A stretch of 25,103 nucleotides of DNA from JANPJV01 sp031425695 (GTDB taxonomy: Bacteria; Pseudomonadota; Gammaproteobacteria; Xanthomonadales; SZUA-5). The stretch spans positions 1 to 25,103 of the forward strand of contig JANPJV010000203.1 of the NCBI GenBank assembly GCA_031425695.1, read 5' to 3'. The notes under the pieces were generated by a model. The model worked only from the letters and a program-made list of their open reading frames with translations. It was not told the origin of the DNA and ran no database searches. This document shows positions 14,189-22,062 of the stretch, piece by piece (position 1 is the stretch's first letter; each line of letters starts with the position of its first letter). Both the position numbers and the translations under genes were made by a program.

Positions 14189-15115
14189 ACCGATGTATTG
14201 AGCACCGTGTGCGATTTCATCCGTTATTGCGTGAGCCGCTGCAACGAGGCTGGCGCGTTTTCCGGGCATGGCTTCGACAGCATGCTCGACGAGGCGAGCT
14301 TCCTGGTGCTGACGGCGCTGCATCTGCCGCACGACCTGCCGCCGGCCTATGCGGCCGCGACGCTGCTGCCGGAAGAGCGTACCCGGATCCTGGAGCTGAT
14401 TCGCCGGCGTGCGGACGAGCGGGTGCCGAGTGCCTACCTCGTCGGCGAGGCCTGGTTTGCCGGGCTCGCGTTCAAGGTCAGCACTGACGTGCTGATCCCG
14501 CGTTCGCCGATTGCCGAGCTGATCGAGCGCGGCTTCGAGCCCTGGCTCGCGGGCCGGCCGCTGGACCAGGTGCTGGACCTCTGTTGCGGCAGTGGCTGCA
14601 TCGGCATCGCGATTGCCGCGCACCTGCCAGACACGGCGGTCGATCTGGTCGACCTGTCACCGCAGGCGCTCAGCATCGCGGCCGAAAACGTGCGTGCGCA
14701 CGGCGTGGAAGAGCGGGTGCGCACGATCGTGTCAGATGGCTTCGACGCGCTCGGCGGTCGTCGCTACGACCTGATCGTGACCAATCCGCCCTATGTCGGT
14801 GCTGATGAGTACGCGGCGCTGCCGGCCGAATACCGACACGAGCCCGCGATGGGCCTCAAATCAGGCGAGGATGGTCTCGATCTTCCGCTGCGCATCCTCG
14901 CCCAGGCGCCCGAGTATCTGGCGGCACACGGTTGGCTGATCCTCGAGGTCGGCGACTCGGCGGACGCCCTGGTGCAACTGTTGCCGAAAGTCCCTTTCCT
15001 GTGGGTCGATTTCGAGCGTGGTGGTTCGGGCGTCGCGGTCATCGAACGGGCTGATCTCGTCGCCGCGCGCAAGGCGATAGAAAGCTGCCTGCGCCAAAGG
15101 GGCCTCAGTCCATGA
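14186..15115 (+). CDS. prmB: 50S ribosomal protein L3 glutamine methyltransferase PrmB
   Basis: PrmB methylates a glutamine in ribosomal protein L3 using S-adenosylmethionine. The 309-residue product has an N-terminal helical domain and a Rossmann methyltransferase domain with motif I LDLCCGSGCIGIA (about residues 130-142) and the glutamine-binding NPPY at 200-203. It is PrmB rather than the release-factor enzyme PrmC because of its length, the segment RVPSAYLVGEAWFAGLAFKVSTDVLIPRSPI and the neighbouring aroC, a common PrmB context; PrmC usually sits beside prfA. The start codon is TTG. A palindromic repeat pair separates it from aroC. Confidence 0.92.
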   Translation: MTDVLSTVCDFIRYCVSRCNEAGAFSGHGFDSMLDEASFLVLTALHLPHDLPPAYAAATLLPEERTRILELIRRRADERVPSAYLVGEAWFAGLAFKVSTDVLIPRSPIAELIERGFEPWLAGRPLDQVLDLCCGSGCIGIAIAAHLPDTAVDLVDLSPQALSIAAENVRAHGVEERVRTIVSDGFDALGGRRYDLIVTNPPYVGADEYAALPAEYRHEPAMGLKSGEDGLDLPLRILAQAPEYLAAHGWLILEVGDSADALVQLLPKVPFLWVDFERGGSGVAVIERADLVAARKAIESCLRQRGLSP

Positions 15116-15136
15116 TTGCCTGGGTGGCGGCGAAAT

Positions 15137-15210
15137 GTAGCCCGCAGTGCGCGCAGCGTTCTGCGGGGATGCGAGGAGTGCCGCAGAGCCCTGCGGGCAC
15201 TGCGGCCTAC
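15137..15210. repeat. GTAG-headed inverted repeat pair between prmB and aroC
   Basis: GTAG (15137-15140) opens the element and CTAC (15207-15210) closes it. The outer 14 bases (15137-15150 and 15197-15210) are inverted repeats matching at 13 positions. Inside are two separate hairpins: CCCGCAG (15141-15147) with CTGCGGG (15161-15167), and CCGCAG (15181-15186) with CTGCGG (15191-15196). This is the layout of two REP units in opposite orientation (a BIME). It ends 17 bases before the aroC ATG. Confidence 0.75.
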
Positions 15211-15227
15211 GTGCGCGGCGTCGCCAC

Positions 15228-16334
15228 ATGAGCGGAGCCAACACCTTCGGGCGCCTGTTCTGCGTCACCACGTTTGGTGAGAGCCATGGGCCCGCCATCG
15301 GCTGCGTGATCGACGGCTGTCCGCCGGGCATCGCCATCACGGCGGAAGACTTCCGGGCCGATCTCGATCGCCGGGCGACCGGGCGCAGCCGCTTCACCAG
15401 CCAGCGCAAGGAAGCCGACGAGGTCGAAATCCTTTCCGGCGTCTACCAGGGGCTGTCGACCGGGACGCCGATCGCGCTCCTGGTCCGCAATACCGACGCG
15501 CGCTCCAAGGACTACGCGGATATTGCCGAGAGCTTCCGGCCCGGCCATGCCGATTACACCTATCTCGCCAAGTACGGCATCCGCGACCCGCGCGGAGGCG
15601 GGCGTTCCTCGGCGCGCGAGACGACCATGCGCGTCGCCGCCGCGGTGATTGCCAAGCGCTATCTCAGTGAGCGTTTCGGGATCCATATCCAGGGCTGGCT
15701 GAGCGCGCTGGGTCCTTACTCACCGGTGGCCTTCGATGCTGCTGCGATCGAAGACAACCCGTTCTTCTGGCCCGATCCGGCGCAGGTTCCCGAGTTGGAG
15801 CGCTTCATGGACGGCCTGCGCAAATCCGGTGACTCGGTCGGCGCGCGCATCAGTGCAGTCGCGCGCGGGGTTCCCGCCGGGCTCGGCGAGCCGATCTACG
15901 GCAAGCTCGATTCAGATCTCGCGCATGCGCTGATGGGCATCAACGCGGTCAAGGCCGTGGAGATTGGCGATGGCGTTGCAGCGGGCTCCCAGCGTGGCAG
16001 CGAGCACCGCGACGAAATCGTCGACGGCGCGTTTGTCTCCAATCATGCGGGCGGCATCCTCGGCGGCATTTCCAGTGGTCAGGACATCCTTGCGCATGCC
16101 ACCATCAAGCCGACGTCGAGCATCCTGCTCCCAGGGCGCAGCATCGATCGTGCCGGCCAGGCGGTCGACGTCGTCACCCGAGGGCGTCATGACCCGTGTG
16201 TCGGCATCCGTGCGGTGCCCATCGTCGAGGCGATGCTGGCGCTGGTGCTGGTAGACCATGTGCTGCGGCATCGCGCACAGTGCAGCGACGTCGGCGCGCA
16301 GGTTCCGCGCGTCGCGGCCGGCAGCTCGAATTGA
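15228..16334 (+). CDS. aroC: Chorismate synthase
   Basis: AroC converts EPSP to chorismate with reduced FMN, the last shared step of aromatic amino acid synthesis. The 368-residue protein shows the family signatures in order: FGESHG (residues 16-21), RPGHADYTYLAKYG, GGGRSSARETTMRVAAAVIAKRYL, and the C-terminal GRHDPCVGIRAVPIVEAM. I use the ATG at 15228 (MSGANTFGRLF); the frame is open upstream to 15147, but that part lies in a palindromic repeat and has no homologous look. No strong ribosome binding site is visible. Chorismate feeds the trp genes at the right end of the window. Confidence 0.97.
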   Translation: MSGANTFGRLFCVTTFGESHGPAIGCVIDGCPPGIAITAEDFRADLDRRATGRSRFTSQRKEADEVEILSGVYQGLSTGTPIALLVRNTDARSKDYADIAESFRPGHADYTYLAKYGIRDPRGGGRSSARETTMRVAAAVIAKRYLSERFGIHIQGWLSALGPYSPVAFDAAAIEDNPFFWPDPAQVPELERFMDGLRKSGDSVGARISAVARGVPAGLGEPIYGKLDSDLAHALMGINAVKAVEIGDGVAAGSQRGSEHRDEIVDGAFVSNHAGGILGGISSGQDILAHATIKPTSSILLPGRSIDRAGQAVDVVTRGRHDPCVGIRAVPIVEAMLALVLVDHVLRHRAQCSDVGAQVPRVAAGSSN

Positions 16335-16382
16335 TTTTCCCGCGAAGCGAATCCCATTGGTCACTGAGGTACAGCGGAATCC

Positions 16383-17417
16383 ATGAGCAACACGTCGAAC
16401 AAGAGCTGCAAAGTAGCGGTGGTGGGTGCGACTGGTGCGGTGGGCAGCGCGCTGCTGGAGATCCTGGCCGAACGAAACTTTCCCGCAAGCGAGGTCGTGG
16501 CGCTGGCCAGCGAGCGATCGGCGGGTGCCCGTGTCCAGTACGGCGAACAGTCGCTGGTCGTCAAGGTGCTCGAGCGTTTCGATTTCGCCGGCACCGATAT
16601 CGCCCTGTTTTCCGCCGGCGGCAGCATTTCGGCAGTACACGCCCCGCGTGCGGCCGCCGCGGGCGCGATCGTGATCGACAACACCAGCGAGTTCCGCTTG
16701 GCGGACGATATCCCGCTGGTGGTGTCGGAGGTCAATCCGCATGCGATTGGCCGGTACAAACCACGCGGGATCATCGCCAATCCGAATTGCTCGACCATGC
16801 AGATGCTGGTGGCGTTGGCGCCGATCCACCGCGCGGTCGGCATCGAGCGCATCAACGTCGCGACCTATCAGTCGGTCAGCGGGGCCGGCCAGCGCGGGAT
16901 CGAGGAGCTCGGCCGCCAGACCGCCGCCCTGCTCAGTCTGCAGCCGATCGAGCCGAAGAAATTCCCCGTGCAGATCGCCTTCAACCTGATTCCCCAGATC
17001 GACGTCTTCATGCCCAATGGCTACACCAAAGAAGAAATGAAGATGGTCTGGGAAACCCGGAAAATCCTCGAAGACGAGAGCATCCAGGTGAATCCGACTG
17101 CGGTCCGCGTGCCGGTTTTCTACGGCCACAGCGAGGCGATTCATCTCGAAACCCGCGAGAAAATCAGCGCGGCGGATGCGCGGAAATTGCTCGAAGCAGC
17201 GCCGGGCGTGGTGGTAGTCGACGATGCCTCGCCTGGTGGATATCCGACGCCGGTCACGCACGCAGCCGGCCACGATCCGGTATTTGTCGGGCGTATCCGC
17301 GAGGACATCAGCCACCCGCGTGGGCTATCACTTTGGGTGGTCAGCGACAACATTCGAAAGGGTGCTGCCCTGAATGCGGTACAGATTGCTGAACTCTTGG
17401 TAAAAAATCACTTGTGA
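16383..17417 (+). CDS. asd: Aspartate-semialdehyde dehydrogenase
   Basis: The enzyme reduces aspartyl phosphate to aspartate semialdehyde with NADPH, on the way to lysine, diaminopimelate, methionine and threonine. The 344-residue protein has the N-terminal nucleotide motif VVGATGAVGSALLEIL, the catalytic Cys136 in NPNCST and an active-site His249 in FYGHSEAIHLE. Retention of the Cys separates it from inactive USG-1-type paralogues, which occur in similar positions near truA in other genomes. GCGGA (16374-16378) lies four bases before the ATG. fimV follows after 92 bases. Confidence 0.95.
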   Translation: MSNTSNKSCKVAVVGATGAVGSALLEILAERNFPASEVVALASERSAGARVQYGEQSLVVKVLERFDFAGTDIALFSAGGSISAVHAPRAAAAGAIVIDNTSEFRLADDIPLVVSEVNPHAIGRYKPRGIIANPNCSTMQMLVALAPIHRAVGIERINVATYQSVSGAGQRGIEELGRQTAALLSLQPIEPKKFPVQIAFNLIPQIDVFMPNGYTKEEMKMVWETRKILEDESIQVNPTAVRVPVFYGHSEAIHLETREKISAADARKLLEAAPGVVVVDDASPGGYPTPVTHAAGHDPVFVGRIREDISHPRGLSLWVVSDNIRKGAALNAVQIAELLVKNHL

Positions 17418-17468
17418 TCTATAGTTACGTTCGGATCATAAGGTCATTTCTAGTTTGTGACCTAGTAT
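17407..17468 (+). promoter_or_regulatory. Palindromic AT-rich leader of fimV
   Basis: The short gap before fimV is clearly more AT-rich than its surroundings. It contains ATCAC-TT-GTGAT (17407-17418, overlapping the asd stop) and a spaced inverted repeat AGGTCA (17441-17446) with TGACCT (17458-17463). TAGTAT at 17463-17468 could be a -10 element. This may hold a promoter and an operator for fimV; no -35 fits well, so the call is tentative. Confidence 0.3.
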
Positions 17469-17509
17469 CGCGGACACGTCAGAAGCCGCTTAGCCCTCGG
17501 GGGAGTTCC

Positions 17510-20464
17510 ATGAAAGGACCGCGCAAGTCACTTCTCGCCAGCAGCATCCTGGCGATCCCATCACTGGCGCAGGCCCTTGGGCTTGGAGGAATCGAGGTCA
17601 AGTCAGGGCTCAACGAGCCGCTGGTGGCCGAAATTCAGGTGATTCAATCCGGGCCCGGAGAGGCCGACGGATTGGCCGTCACCCTGGCGAGCGCCGACGA
17701 CTTCGCGCGCGTCGGCATCGACCGCGGCCGCATCGATACTCCGCTCGAGTTCACCGTCGGCAAGAGCAGCGATGGCACGCCGGTCATCAAGGTGACCTCG
17801 GCCAAGCCGGTGCGCGAGCCCTTCCTCAATTTCCTGTTGGAAGTGAACTGGTCGAAAGGTCGGCTCCTGCGCGAATACACCGTGCTCCTCGATCCTCCCG
17901 TGAGCGCGCCGGCACGCACCGTGGCCACCGCGCCAGTGCCTGAGTCCACGCCGCCGCCGATCGAAACCCGGCCCGAGCCCGAGCCCATGCGCGAGCCGGA
18001 ACCGATGCCGGCCGAGCCAGTTGCCGCGGCTCCTGAGCCGCGCCTGGAAGCCGAGCCTGCGCCGGAGCCAGCACCGGCCGAACCGACCCCGGTCGAGCCC
18101 GAGCCGATGCCGGAACCGGAACCGGAACCGATGCCAGAACCGGAGCCCGAACCCGAGCCCGTGGCGGAAGCCCAGCCGGAGCCGACCCCGGCACCGAGCG
18201 AGCCGCCGTCACCGGCGCCGAGTGGCGACTATGGTCCGATCGGCCAGGGCGAGACCCTCTGGGAAATCGCGGTCGCGACCAGGCCCGCTGGCGTCAACGA
18301 CATGAACCAGTTCATGGTCGCCCTGCTGCGCATGAACCCGGATGCTTTCTACGAACAGAACATCAATGCGTTAAAGCGCGGCGCGATCCTGCGCATCCCG
18401 AGCTCGGATGAGGTCAACGCGATCTCGACGAGCGAGGCGAGCGCAGCGGTCGGCAGCCAGAACGAGCTTTGGCGCGGCTATCAGACCAGCCAGGCGGCGA
18501 GCCCGACGCGACTGGCAGATGCCGGTGCCAGTGAGTCGTTGCGTGCGCCTGCTGAAGCCACTGCCAGCACCGACTCGCGGCTCGAATTGTTGCCGCCACG
18601 TGCCGGGGATGACCAGGGAGCCGCGGACCGTCCGGGTGCAGCCGGGCTCGGCCGCAGTGGCGAGGATGTCAAGAATCTGCGCGGTGATCTCGCGCGATCC
18701 CAGGAAGAACTCGAGAGCTCGCGCCAGGAAGTGAGCGAGCTGCGTTCGCGCGTCACCGATCTCGAAAGCATCAAGGGCGACCAGGACAAGGTGCTCGCGC
18801 TGCGCAATGACGAGCTCAAGTCGCTGCAGACACGCGCCGCCGAGCTGGAAGCCAAAGTGCGTGAGCTGGAAGCCGCGCGTGCCGCCGCCGAGACCGATTC
18901 GGAGCGCAAGGTGCGCGAAGCGGAAGCTGCGCGCCTGGCGGCCGAAACCGCGTCGCAAAAGCGCATCAGTGACGCCGAGGCGGCCGCTGCGGCCGCCGCC
19001 GCGACCGCTGCAGCTGCCACCGATGCCGCTGCTGCTTCCGACGCCGCCGCCGCCGCTGCGATCGCGGCAGCGCAGACCAAGCCGGAACCGACTTCGACCG
19101 CGGACATCTGGACGCCGCCCGAGCCGACCACGCCGCCTGCCGATGGCACCAGCACCGCCCCGGTCGATACCACCAGCACCGCCCCGGTTGACGGCATGCC
19201 GCCGGCGGAAGGCAGCGCCGATCCGGCGACCCCGGGTGACACCATCACCAGCGACGGCGAGGCTGTGCCGACCGACACCTCGACGGCACCCGTGGATACT
19301 GACCCCACCGACGCAACCGTGCAGCCACTGCCGGATGCGCAGCCGGCCGTGCCCGAGCCGGTGACAACGGACGGCGCTCCGACCACCCCGGCCACGGAAG
19401 GCGGCATGCTCAGCAATCCTCTCGTCCTCGGCGGCATCATCGCCGCGTTCCTGGCGCTGCTCGGCCTGTTGTGGTCGCGCATGCGCCGCAAGAACGTCGA
19501 CGATGGCGACTTCGTCGCACCGCCGGACGATGACGACCGCTACAAGGGCTTCCCCAGTGACGATGCCCGCGCCGCGGACACGCGCCCGGTCGATACTGAA
19601 GAAGATGATCTGCTCGACCAGATCGCGATGAACCCGGCGAATAACGCCGCACGCCTGGAGCTGGTGCGCCTGTACCACGCGCGTGGCGACGCTGCCGAGT
19701 TCGAATCGGCGGCGCGCGCATTGCGGGCACAGGTGGCGTCTGAGGACGCTCCGGAGTGGCGCGAAGCCACGCTGCTCGCGGCCACCATCCTCCCGGGCCA
19801 TGCGCTGTTTGCCCGCAAGGACGAGTTCCCGCTGGAAGCGACCTACAGCGAACCGGAACCCGATTTCGAGACACAGCCGTCCGACCAGCTCGACGGCGGG
19901 CTCGACTTCTCGAACTTCGAAGACCAGCCGCAGCCGACGCCCACCCCGGCGCCGGTGACGAATTCCAGCAGCGACCCGGGCTTCGATTTCGACTTCGATC
20001 TCTCCGAACCGACCCAGGCCATCGAGCCGGTGCGCGCGCCGGCACCGACCCCGGTCGCGGTCGCTGCCGAACCGACCACCGCACGCAATGACGGCAATGA
20101 CCTGAGCTTCGATTTCGACCTGGAAGCCGCGCCGACGCCGGAGCCGACCCGTCCGCTGCCGGCCGTGGTCGCGCCCGCCGACGAGCCGTTCAAGATGGAC
20201 CTGCCGGAGCTTGATTTCGCGGCGATGGAAGTTGGCAAGACCCCGGTTGAAATGCCGCCGCTTGCTGGCCCGAACGTCGACGACGAGCTCGGTGATCTCG
20301 GCGTCTTCGGCGACGATGCAGTCGCCACCAAGCTCGACCTCGCGCGTGCCTACATGGACATGGGCGATCCCGACGGCGCCCGCAGCATGCTCGAAGAAGT
20401 GATCGGCGAGGGCAATGCCAGCCAGCAGGACGAAGCCCGCAAGCTGCTCGACAGCCTGCGCTGA
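17510..20464 (+). CDS. fimV: FimV/HubP-family polar pilus-assembly protein
   Basis: FimV-type proteins bind peptidoglycan, sit at the cell pole, and support type IV pili and twitching. The 984-residue product has a signal peptide (about residues 1-21), the conserved FimV N-domain starting GLGGIEVKSGLNEPLVAEI, and a Pro/Glu-rich linker (about 142-238). Next come a LysM-like segment GQGETLWEIAVATRP with NPDAF (about 243-300) and a coiled coil (about 384-490). An Ala-rich run, a Thr/Pro-rich spacer and one membrane helix (about 635-657) follow. The cytoplasmic part is acidic and ends in a TPR-like FimV C-motif (ATKLDLARAYMDMGDPDGAR to LLDSLR, about 937-984). The ATG at 17510 has GGGGGAG upstream and opens the signal peptide. 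Confidence 0.92.
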   Translation: MKGPRKSLLASSILAIPSLAQALGLGGIEVKSGLNEPLVAEIQVIQSGPGEADGLAVTLASADDFARVGIDRGRIDTPLEFTVGKSSDGTPVIKVTSAKPVREPFLNFLLEVNWSKGRLLREYTVLLDPPVSAPARTVATAPVPESTPPPIETRPEPEPMREPEPMPAEPVAAAPEPRLEAEPAPEPAPAEPTPVEPEPMPEPEPEPMPEPEPEPEPVAEAQPEPTPAPSEPPSPAPSGDYGPIGQGETLWEIAVATRPAGVNDMNQFMVALLRMNPDAFYEQNINALKRGAILRIPSSDEVNAISTSEASAAVGSQNELWRGYQTSQAASPTRLADAGASESLRAPAEATASTDSRLELLPPRAGDDQGAADRPGAAGLGRSGEDVKNLRGDLARSQEELESSRQEVSELRSRVTDLESIKGDQDKVLALRNDELKSLQTRAAELEAKVRELEAARAAAETDSERKVREAEAARLAAETASQKRISDAEAAAAAAAATAAAATDAAAASDAAAAAAIAAAQTKPEPTSTADIWTPPEPTTPPADGTSTAPVDTTSTAPVDGMPPAEGSADPATPGDTITSDGEAVPTDTSTAPVDTDPTDATVQPLPDAQPAVPEPVTTDGAPTTPATEGGMLSNPLVLGGIIAAFLALLGLLWSRMRRKNVDDGDFVAPPDDDDRYKGFPSDDARAADTRPVDTEEDDLLDQIAMNPANNAARLELVRLYHARGDAAEFESAARALRAQVASEDAPEWREATLLAATILPGHALFARKDEFPLEATYSEPEPDFETQPSDQLDGGLDFSNFEDQPQPTPTPAPVTNSSSDPGFDFDFDLSEPTQAIEPVRAPAPTPVAVAAEPTTARNDGNDLSFDFDLEAAPTPEPTRPLPAVVAPADEPFKMDLPELDFAAMEVGKTPVEMPPLAGPNVDDELGDLGVFGDDAVATKLDLARAYMDMGDPDGARSMLEEVIGEGNASQQDEARKLLDSLR

Positions 20465-20480
20465 GGTCTGCTTCAATACT

Positions 20481-20508
20481 GGAAAGGGCCGGGAAACCGG
20501 CCCTTTCC
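20481..20508 (+). terminator. Perfect hairpin with GAAA tetraloop after fimV
   Basis: GGAAAGGGCCGG (20481-20492) pairs perfectly with 20497-20508 around the loop GAAA, a stable GNRA tetraloop. It begins 16 bases after the fimV stop and is followed by only a short ATTT. It probably ends or protects the fimV message. Confidence 0.7.
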
Positions 20509-20510
20509 AT

Positions 20511-20595
20511 TTGGAGTGCGGCGCTCCTGCGCCGCCGCACTTCGCCCGGCGCGCGTCGCCTTTCGAAGCGGCGGCGCGGGAGCGCCGCCCTCCAA
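20511..20595. repeat. GGAG-headed inverted repeat pair before truA
   Basis: Arms 20511-20538 and 20568-20595 are inverted repeats matching at 26 of 28 positions. Each contains its own hairpin: GCGGCGC-TCCT-GCGCCGC (20518-20535) and GCGGCGC-GGGA-GCGCCGC (20571-20588). Each is preceded on its own strand by a GGAG header (20513-20516, and CTCC at 20590-20593 read on the minus strand). This is the form of two facing REP-like units. It lies in the leader of truA, 73 bases before its start. Confidence 0.75.
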
Positions 20596-20668
20596 CAAGC
20601 CTTGCTCGCAAACTCCACCGCTTTGCTGCATCGTCGCGCACTGCTTTTTGGCCAGGCAAGCGCAATCC

Positions 20669-21439
20669 ATGCCCCGTTACGCCCTCGGCGTCGAGTACGA
20701 CGGCACTGACTATTTCGGGTGGCAGCGCCAGCACCAGGAGCCGACGGTGCAGGCGACCCTGGAAAAGGCGCTGAGCTTCGTCGCCGACGAGACGGTCGAG
20801 GTGTTGTGCGCCGGGCGCACGGATACCGGGGTGCATGCGCTGGGGCAGGTTGTTCACTTCGATTGCGCAGCGACCAGGAACGAGCGTGCGTTCGTCCTCG
20901 GGTGCAATTCGCGCCTGCCGTCGAGCATCGCGCTCACCTGGGCGCGACCCGTGCCGGAGGCGTTCCATGCACGCTACGGCGCGCGCATGCGCGCTTACCG
21001 TTTTCGAATCCTGCGGCGGGAAACCCGTCCGGCACTGGAAGCGCGCCATGCCTTGTGGGTGCGCGAGCCGATCGATGTGGAGCGCATGCGCGAAGGCTCG
21101 CAGCATCTCGTCGGCCGCCACGATTTCACCAGTTTCCGCACGGTGGCCTGCCAGGCAAACTCGCCAGTGCGAGAGATCCATCGCCTGGGTCTGGTCGAAA
21201 ACGGCCCCTGGCTCGAGCTCGAATTCGAAGCCAACGCCTTCCTGCATCACATGATCCGCAACATCGTCGGCAGCCTGCTCATGGTCGGCCGCGGCGAACG
21301 CCCGAGCGCGTGGATCGGCGAAGTGCTGGCGCTTCGCGATCGCAGCAAGGCCGGTCCGACCGCGCCCCCGCAAGGATTGACCTTCCTCGCCGCGCGTTAT
21401 CCCGCCGACTTCGGCCTGCCGCCCGAGCACACGCTGTGA
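20669..21439 (+). CDS. truA: tRNA pseudouridine(38-40) synthase TruA
   Basis: TruA converts uridines 38-40 of the anticodon stem-loop to pseudouridine. The 256-residue protein has the catalytic Asp52 in CAGRTDTGVHALGQ, the N-terminal VEYDGTDYFGWQRQ, and the C-terminal EFEANAFLHHMIRNIVGSLL typical of the family. I use the ATG at 20669; the frame is open further upstream, but that stretch is the GGAG repeat pair. Its TGA overlaps the GTG start of trpF (GTGA at 21436-21439), a coupled arrangement linking tRNA modification to tryptophan synthesis. Confidence 0.96.
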   Translation: MPRYALGVEYDGTDYFGWQRQHQEPTVQATLEKALSFVADETVEVLCAGRTDTGVHALGQVVHFDCAATRNERAFVLGCNSRLPSSIALTWARPVPEAFHARYGARMRAYRFRILRRETRPALEARHALWVREPIDVERMREGSQHLVGRHDFTSFRTVACQANSPVREIHRLGLVENGPWLELEFEANAFLHHMIRNIVGSLLMVGRGERPSAWIGEVLALRDRSKAGPTAPPQGLTFLAARYPADFGLPPEHTL

Positions 21440-22062
21440 GCGGGCGTGTGCGCATCAAGTTCTGTGGCATCACCCGTCCCGAGGATGCGCTTGCCGCGGC
21501 GAACCTCGGCGTCGATGCCATCGGGCTGGTTTTCGTGCCGGCCAGCAAGCGCGCAATCGACTCCAGGCGCGCCGCCGAGATCCTGGCAGCGTTGCCGCCG
21601 CTGGTGAGCTCGGTTGCGCTGTTCATGGACGCTCCTTCCTCCGAGGTACACGCGGTGCTCGACGCGCTGCCGATCGACCTCCTCCAGTTCCACGGCAGCG
21701 AACCGCCCGACTATTGTGCGCAGTTCAAGCGCCCCTGGATCAAGGCGTTGGCGATGGGTGACGAGGTTGACGCGCTCGCGGAGTCGCGGCGCTATGCTGG
21801 CGCCCGTGGCCTCTTGCTCGACGCGCATCGTGCTGGCGAACAGGGGGGACGCGGCGACGCCTTCGATTGGTCGGCAATTCCAGGCGAGCTGGCGCCGCGT
21901 ATCCTGCTCGCCGGTGGCCTGACCGAACACAATGTCGCGCGTGCCATCGGGCTCGTGCGACCCTACGCGGTCGACGTTTCCAGCGGCATCGAATCCGCGC
22001 CCGGCATCAAATGCCCGGCACGCATGCAGAAATTCATTGAAGAGGTCATCCGTGCAAGTTGA
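21436..22062 (+). CDS. trpF: Phosphoribosylanthranilate isomerase
   Basis: TrpF isomerises phosphoribosylanthranilate to CdRP in tryptophan synthesis. The 208-residue TIM barrel has the catalytic Cys10 in IKFCGIT and the catalytic Asp129 in LLLDAH, followed by the phosphate-binding glycine-rich segments GGRGDAFDW and LLAGGL. VDVSSGIESAPGIK closes the barrel. The GTG at 21436 overlaps the truA stop by the GTGA arrangement; a GTG at 21448 is a less likely alternative. The gene overlaps trpB by 11 bases. It is a separate trpF, not fused to trpC. Confidence 0.95.
   Translation: MSGRVRIKFCGITRPEDALAAANLGVDAIGLVFVPASKRAIDSRRAAEILAALPPLVSSVALFMDAPSSEVHAVLDALPIDLLQFHGSEPPDYCAQFKRPWIKALAMGDEVDALAESRRYAGARGLLLDAHRAGEQGGRGDAFDWSAIPGELAPRILLAGGLTEHNVARAIGLVRPYAVDVSSGIESAPGIKCPARMQKFIEEVIRAS

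Noticed and set aside
17414..17509. N-terminal extension of fimV from a GTG at 17414
   Set aside because: It overlaps the asd stop and lacks a ribosome binding site; the ATG at 17510 has a strong one and opens a signal peptide.
18371..21430. Open frame of 1,019 codons on the - strand, opposite fimV and truA
   Set aside because: It spans two confirmed genes, a terminator hairpin and a repeat pair on the other strand, and has shadow-like low-complexity composition.
21932..22051. N-terminal extension of trpB
   Set aside because: These codons only re-read trpF in another frame and do not resemble TrpB; the GTG at 22052 has a ribosome binding site.
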